Below, one piece after another: positions 30,931 through 35,686 of a DNA stretch of 35,686 nt. This DNA is from an uncultured Collinsella sp. GTDB taxonomy: Bacteria; Actinomycetota; Coriobacteriia; Coriobacteriales; Coriobacteriaceae. The stretch covers positions 1 through 35,686 of the forward strand of contig CABURR010000020.1 of NCBI GenBank assembly GCA_902493985.1, given 5' to 3'. The first letter of the stretch is position 1. The number at the start of each line of letters is the position of its first letter. Under the pieces are notes generated by a model. It did not search any database and was not told where the DNA came from. It worked only from the letters and a program-made list of their open reading frames with translations. The position numbers and the translations under genes were made by a program.

Positions 30931-33710
30931 CAGAATCCTCCAAACTCACGATCTTCACGTGCCATCTCGGCGTCGACAGACTCCAGCGCGGCAAGCCCCT
31001 CCTCGTCCAACAGGACCTCGCGCGGCTTGGAACCGTCGGGCGGGCCGACGACACCCTTTTCTTCCAGCATATCCATAATACGCCCGGCACGCGCATAGCC
31101 AACCTTCAGACGACGTTGCAGGCCAGATGTGGAGCCAAGCTGCGATTCCACCACAATATGGGCGGCTTCCCAAATGAGCGGATCATCGTCTTGCGGCTCG
31201 GCGACTCCGGTGCGGACAATGCCGCCGCCACCCGCCATGGACATGGAAGCGGGCGCCACGGCAGACAGGATCTCCTCGTGGTAGTCGGGCTCGCTCTGCG
31301 ACTTGACGAACTCGACAATCTCGTTGATTTCGTCATCCGAGACAAAGCAGCCCTGGATACGGCGAGGCTTGCCCCAGTCGACCTTTGAGAACAGCATGTC
31401 GCCCAAACCAGTGAGCTTTTCGGCGCCCATCTGATCAATGATGACGCGCGAGTCGATACCCGTGGCGACGTTAAAGGCGATGCGGTTGGTGATGTTAGCC
31501 TTGATAAGACCCGTCACCACGTTGGAGCTCGGACGCTGCGTAGCCACAATGAGGTGAATGCCGGCGGCACGGCCCAGCTGGGCGATACGCACGATCGAGG
31601 CCTCGACGTCCTTACCGGCGACCATCATCAGGTCCGAGAGCTCGTCAATGATGATGACAAGGTAGGGCATCTTTTGCGGCGGGTTATCGTAATGCTCAAA
31701 CTCGCCGGCGGCCTGCTTTTCGTTATAGGTCGAGATCTTACGCACATTGAGACGCTCGAAGACCTTCAGACGACGCTCCATCTCGGACACGGCCCATTGC
31801 AGAGCGCTCGCGGCCTGCTTGGGCTCGGTCACTACAGGCACGTAAAGATGCGGCAGACCGTTATAGCCCGCAAGCTCGACGCGCTTGGGGTCGACCATGA
31901 TCAGGCGAACGTCCTCGGGAAGGGCGCGCATGAGCAAGGTCGTGATGATGGAGTTGATCATGACCGACTTACCGGAACCCGTGGTACCGGCGATCAGCAG
32001 GTGGGGCATCTTGGCAAGGTCGGCGACGACCGGCGTACCCTCGGCATCTCGACCGATGGCGAGCTCGAGCGGACCGCCCTTCACATAGGGAAGCACGTCG
32101 CCCAGGTTGACGTTCTGGCGCTTGCGATTGGGGATCTCGATACCCACAAGCGAGGTGCCGGGGATCGGGGCAAAGATACGCACCGACTGGGCGGCAAGCG
32201 AAAGCGCGATGTCGTCCTCGAGGCTCGAGATCTTGCTCACGCGCTCGCCCTCACCGGGCTGCAGTTTAAAGGTCGTGACCGTGGGGCCGGCGATCCAGCC
32301 GACCACGCGGGCACTGCGGCCAAACTCAAGCAACGTGGACTGAAGCGACTCGGCAGTCTGCTCAAGTTCTTTGTCAGAAGACGCGGAGGATGCCGACTGC
32401 GGGTTGGCATGCAGGATTTCGAGCGGCGGAAGCTTGAGGCCGTCCTCTTCTTCGCCCTCGTTATCTGCGGCGCCGCCGTCCGCTCCCCCATCGCTAGCCG
32501 CAGCCGATTCGACAGCACTCGAGGCAGGCGCATCGGCAACCTTGGGATGCTTCAAGAAGTCGGGAATCTGAGGTGCTGCCGAAACAGGATTCACGGCAAA
32601 CGGCGGCTCGGACTCGTCGATCTTATCGGGGTCGTCTTCCATCGAAAGCTGGCCGGCTACCTGGTCGCGCTTTGCATGGCGACGCGGCAGCAAAGTCGTC
32701 TTTGCGGTCTCAATCGGAGCCTCGTCGTCCTCGTCATCGCCCTCGGTGAGCTCAATCTCACTATCGGACCAAGACGGGTCGGGCTCACTCGTATTGAGCT
32801 TAGGCGCAGCCTTACCCTTCTTGGCATGACGGCGCGGTAGCAGCGTCGTCTTAGCGCGCTCGGCCTCCACGGCATCGGACACGTCGACAAACGGATCATC
32901 GTCCTCGTCGTCATCGTCCAAAACCGGGTCCACATCGTTGCCCATGACCGTGGTCACGGCAGCATCGGAGCCCTTTTGACGAAGAATGCTCAGGTGCGGA
33001 CGGGCAACGCCGGGCACCGACAGGGCTTCGTCGTCACCCCACGGGCTGGCGTTGACATCGGCACGACGGCGTTCGGCAAAATCTGCCGCACGATCGCGGG
33101 CAGAGCGCAGCACACCGCCCACCGAAAAGCCAATGATGACAAAACCAACGACGGCCAGACCCAACAGGACCACCATCGCGATAGGCTTACCCAGGGCATT
33201 CTGCAGCGCACTCGCAATAAACGCACCAATGTAGCCACCCGAGGCGGACAGATTTTGCGGCGTGAACATGAGGACACACGAGCCACTCGTACCCGGCACC
33301 ATCAGCGAAAGAATGGAGACGACGGCGATAAAGACCACGGCGCCGCCCGCAACAGAGCGCACGTTGAGCGGCGAGTCCTCGCCTAAAAAGAGCGTGGCGG
33401 CAAACAGCAAAATGACGATCGGCAGCACGTAGGCGCCCAGACCAAAGCCCAGGTGGTAGAAACCGGCAACCGCAGCCGTAACGGGTGCGGTCGCCGGCGA
33501 AATCACGGCAATGAAGGACGCAATCGCCAAAACGGCGATGACCACGCCGGCGATATCGCGGTTGGCCGAGGGCTCGACCAAGGGTTCAAAATCATCGAAC
33601 TCGGACTCGTGGCCCTTATTGGCACGAAGATGGGAACCGGCACCCTTAGCAGATGCCGGTTGGTTATTGGCCTTATTGCCTTTGGCGTTTTGTGCAGATC
33701 CGCGCGCCAA
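30930..33710 (-). CDS. ftsK: DNA translocase FtsK/SpoIIIE
   Basis: The 926-residue protein starts with TTG at 33710, supported by GGAGGT five bases upstream inside the end of rnj. Four membrane spans lie between about 52 and 200. The acidic linker (about 205-440) contains an exact 12-residue repeat AKTTLLPRRHAK at 286-297 and 336-347. The motor has Walker A GTTGSGKS (575-582), VDPKRVELAGYNGLPHL and LVIIIDELSDLM. The C-terminal gamma domain (LQRRLKVGYARAGRIMDMLEEKGVVGPPDGSKPREVL) reads DNA polarity signals. It moves chromosome DNA through the closing septum. rodZ follows and rnj precedes it directly. Confidence 0.95.
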   Translation of the reverse strand: MARGSAQNAKGNKANNQPASAKGAGSHLRANKGHESEFDDFEPLVEPSANRDIAGVVIAVLAIASFIAVISPATAPVTAAVAGFYHLGFGLGAYVLPIVILLFAATLFLGEDSPLNVRSVAGGAVVFIAVVSILSLMVPGTSGSCVLMFTPQNLSASGGYIGAFIASALQNALGKPIAMVVLLGLAVVGFVIIGFSVGGVLRSARDRAADFAERRRADVNASPWGDDEALSVPGVARPHLSILRQKGSDAAVTTVMGNDVDPVLDDDDEDDDPFVDVSDAVEAERAKTTLLPRRHAKKGKAAPKLNTSEPDPSWSDSEIELTEGDDEDDEAPIETAKTTLLPRRHAKRDQVAGQLSMEDDPDKIDESEPPFAVNPVSAAPQIPDFLKHPKVADAPASSAVESAAASDGGADGGAADNEGEEEDGLKLPPLEILHANPQSASSASSDKELEQTAESLQSTLLEFGRSARVVGWIAGPTVTTFKLQPGEGERVSKISSLEDDIALSLAAQSVRIFAPIPGTSLVGIEIPNRKRQNVNLGDVLPYVKGGPLELAIGRDAEGTPVVADLAKMPHLLIAGTTGSGKSVMINSIITTLLMRALPEDVRLIMVDPKRVELAGYNGLPHLYVPVVTEPKQAASALQWAVSEMERRLKVFERLNVRKISTYNEKQAAGEFEHYDNPPQKMPYLVIIIDELSDLMMVAGKDVEASIVRIAQLGRAAGIHLIVATQRPSSNVVTGLIKANITNRIAFNVATGIDSRVIIDQMGAEKLTGLGDMLFSKVDWGKPRRIQGCFVSDDEINEIVEFVKSQSEPDYHEEILSAVAPASMSMAGGGGIVRTGVAEPQDDDPLIWEAAHIVVESQLGSTSGLQRRLKVGYARAGRIMDMLEEKGVVGPPDGSKPREVLLDEEGLAALESVDAEMAREDREFGGF

Positions 33711-33711
33711 A

Positions 33712-35382
33712 CTAAACCTCCATGACGACCGGGATGATCATCGGACGGGTGCGCGTACGGCTCCAAATAAAGTTGGAGAGCGAATCGCGCACGGCCTTGC
33801 GAATGGCATCGGAGCCGCTGCTCGTAAAGCTAAACTTGCCCTTCTCGATCGTCTTCATGATGGACGCGGAGGCATCCTCGGAGAACTGGTCGTCGATGGC
33901 AAACGAGACGCCGCGGCCCGAGAACTCGATGGCCTCGATCTTCTTGTGCTTGAGCGAGACGATGGCAACAGCGGTAACCATACCGTCGTTGGCGAGCTTC
34001 TGACGATCGCGCAGGACAATGGGGTCGGTATCACCGATACGCAGGCCGTCGACGTAGACGACGCCGGACTCGACGGGCGTACCGCGCTTGACGATACCGC
34101 CGCGCATCTCGAGCGTGTCGCCGTTATCGAGGATAAAGATATGATCGTCCTTAAGACCCATCTTGCGGGCGAGCTGGGCATGAGCGCGCAGATGCACGGC
34201 CTCACCGTGAACCGGCATAAAGTACGTGGGTTTGGCCATGGCCATCAGGAGCTTGAGCTCCTCCTGGCTACCGTGACCGGAGACGTGGACGAGAGCGCGG
34301 TTCTTATCCCACACGTCGCAGCCGAGCTTGGCCAGGCTGTTGACGACCTGCTGGACGGCCTTCTCGTTGCCGGGAACGGGAGTTGCCGAGAGGATGACGG
34401 TATCGCCCTCGTGGATGGAGAGCGTCTTGTGCTCGCCATTTGCCATGCGGGACAGGGCCGATAGCGGCTCGCCCTGCGAACCGGTGCACATGACGACGAT
34501 CTTGTCGTCGGGCAGGTTATCGATATCGAAGGCATCGAGGATATCAGCATCGTCAATGTTGAGGTAGCCCAGCTCACGCGCCACGCGAGTGTTAGTGAGC
34601 ATGGAGCGACCGGTCACAACGACCTTACGGCCGCACTTGCGGGCGGCATCGCAGATCTGCTGCAAACGATGGATGTGGCTCGAGAACGACGCGACGAACA
34701 CGCGACCCGGGGCGTTCTTGATAGCGTGCAGCAGGTTGGGACCAACCTCGGCCTCGGACTTGGTAAAGCCGGGAACCGTGGCATTGGTGGAGTCGGACAG
34801 CAACAGGTCGATGCCCTGCTTGGCAAAGCGGCTGATAGCGGCATAGTCGGGCGTGACGCCATCGATGGGCGTCTGGTCGAGCTTAAAGTCGCCGGTGTGC
34901 ATAACGGTGCCCTGATTGGTACGGATGAACACGCCCAGAGCGCCAGGGATGGAGTGCGTCATCGAGAAGAAGTCGAGCGAGATGCCGCCTAGGTTGACAT
35001 GGCTGCCGCCCTTGACCTCGCGGAACTTGGGTGCGCGGATGCGGAACTCAGAAAGCTTGCCCTCGATAAAGCCAAGCGTCAGTTTGCTCGAAAAGATGGG
35101 CACCTTGTTGTTGAGGTCCTGCAGAAGGTACGGAAGCGAACCGGTGTGGTCCTCGTGGCCGTGGGTGACGACGATACCGCGGAGCTTCTCCTCGTTCTCC
35201 AGAACATAGGTGTAGTCGGGAAGCACCAGGTCGATACCGGGCTGGGAGTCGTCAGGGAACATGAGACCGGCGTCGACGAGAACCATGTCGTCGCCGCACT
35301 CGAAGACCGTCATGTTCTTACCGATGCCGTCAAGGCCGCCGAGCGGGATGATCTTCAAGGGAGATGATTTTTTAGCTGCCAT
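33712..35382 (-). CDS. rnj: Ribonuclease J
   Basis: The 556-residue beta-lactamase/beta-CASP nuclease has the metal motif HGHEDH (His74-His79), SDSTNAT, HTGDFK and the C-terminal motif VSGHGSQEELKLLMAM typical of RNase J. It degrades RNA from the 5' end and can cut internally, and shapes rRNA 5' ends. Length fits RNase J1/J2; only one copy is visible here. It is the first gene of the long minus-strand series, with AGGAAA about 11 bases before the ATG, and ftsK begins one base after its stop codon. Confidence 0.95.
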   Translation of the reverse strand: MAAKKSSPLKIIPLGGLDGIGKNMTVFECGDDMVLVDAGLMFPDDSQPGIDLVLPDYTYVLENEEKLRGIVVTHGHEDHTGSLPYLLQDLNNKVPIFSSKLTLGFIEGKLSEFRIRAPKFREVKGGSHVNLGGISLDFFSMTHSIPGALGVFIRTNQGTVMHTGDFKLDQTPIDGVTPDYAAISRFAKQGIDLLLSDSTNATVPGFTKSEAEVGPNLLHAIKNAPGRVFVASFSSHIHRLQQICDAARKCGRKVVVTGRSMLTNTRVARELGYLNIDDADILDAFDIDNLPDDKIVVMCTGSQGEPLSALSRMANGEHKTLSIHEGDTVILSATPVPGNEKAVQQVVNSLAKLGCDVWDKNRALVHVSGHGSQEELKLLMAMAKPTYFMPVHGEAVHLRAHAQLARKMGLKDDHIFILDNGDTLEMRGGIVKRGTPVESGVVYVDGLRIGDTDPIVLRDRQKLANDGMVTAVAIVSLKHKKIEAIEFSGRGVSFAIDDQFSEDASASIMKTIEKGKFSFTSSGSDAIRKAVRDSLSNFIWSRTRTRPMIIPVVMEV

Positions 35383-35595
35383 AGGTTAGTGTGGTTTCCT
35401 TTCTTCGAAACGGGTCTGGAACAACCGACGGGGCGCTTCTGGCAAACCGACCGCCGGGAACGTACAAACATGCATCGCAGAGTCGATGCAATAACCACAG
35501 TATGATACCCATTTGCACGAGCACAGACCACCCATGCATCAAAGCCCCATCTGAACTGGTCTATCCCGCCGGTCTGGGCCATCGGAGGCCGGGGC
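35383..35595. other. Upstream region of rnj with no gene
   Basis: No frame here has a recognisable protein or start signal. It holds the rnj ribosome binding site (35395-35401, minus strand) and probably its promoter, for which TATCAT near 35503 (minus) is a weak -10 candidate. A partly self-complementary GC-rich patch (35569-35600) leads into the terminal hairpin element. Confidence 0.4.
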
Positions 35596-35686
35596 GGGGT
35601 AAGTTTGCTGCTCTACAGTCCTGCGCAAGACGGAAAGCACATTAAGTGCTTTCCTTTGCGTGCGGAACTCGCGACAAACTTACCCC
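35596..35686. repeat. 91-base nested hairpin at the right end of the window
   Basis: Outer arms GGGGTAAGTTTG (35596-35607) and CAAACTTACCCC (35675-35686) are exact complements. Inside, GGAAAGCAC (35632-35640) and GTGCTTTCC (35646-35654) flank ATTAA, extended by CGCAA/TTGCG beyond a small bulge, so the whole element folds into one long interrupted hairpin. There is no T-run on the minus strand after it. It ends exactly at the window edge, so it may continue. Confidence 0.75.

Overview
The window looks like chromosomal DNA of a Coriobacteriia actinobacterium, most likely Collinsella or a close relative. I infer this from the GC-rich codon use and from three gene neighbourhoods. The first is pgsA - FHA protein - MerR-type FtsR, as in Rv1822-Rv1828 of Mycobacterium. 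The second is lexA divergent from a LysM gene followed by nrdR, as in Rv2720-Rv2718c. The third is an rnj-ftsK-rodZ-yajQ-rimO-pgsA-cinA-recA-recX-rny-spoVS-miaB-miaA-hflX series that mixes features of Gram-positive phyla. No rRNA, tRNA, CRISPR array, prophage or intact insertion sequence was seen.

Layout. 1-198 is the end of a membrane protein gene. 199-749 has no convincing gene but many short hairpins. 750-943 is a frameshifted ribbon-helix-helix antitoxin remnant that still has a palindromic operator. 964-5743 (minus strand) is a tightly packed, visibly GC-richer operon: lantibiotic-immunity type ABC transporter (ATPase, two permeases), a small exported protein, a response regulator and a histidine kinase. 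No lantibiotic precursor or synthetase is present, so this looks like a resistance or immunity module. 5961-9779 (plus) holds pgsA-like, FHA, ftsR, apt and a NlpC/P60 cell-wall hydrolase. 9944-11495 holds a DegV protein and a convergent DUF1836 regulator; their promoters share a 17-base sequence that looks like a common operator. 11649-14006 holds divergent trxB and a diacylglycerol glycosyltransferase-like gene.

14007-14398 is the most unusual stretch. It has two long inverted repeats in opposite orientation that share a loop and inner stem (with compensatory base changes) but have unrelated outer arms, and a nearly perfect 49-base palindrome between them. 14399-15794 (minus) is LysM-nrdR-dut, and 15955-17303 (plus) is lexA plus an overlapping DUF1624 membrane protein. 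Three SOS boxes lie in the divergent lexA/LysM promoter.

17288-35382 is all minus strand: RNA decay (rnj, rny), DNA translocation and repair (ftsK, recA, recX), cell shape (rodZ), phospholipid synthesis (pgsA), NMN deamidation (cinA), and tRNA/ribosome modification (miaA, miaB, rimO, hflX). Between rny and spoVS lies a GHKL ATPase with MutL-like motifs that I cannot name. The recA promoter carries a perfect SOS box in its spacer and, upstream, six ACCAAA-type repeats at helical-turn spacing. The last 91 bases form another long imperfect hairpin. All calls come from reading motifs by eye; no database search was run.
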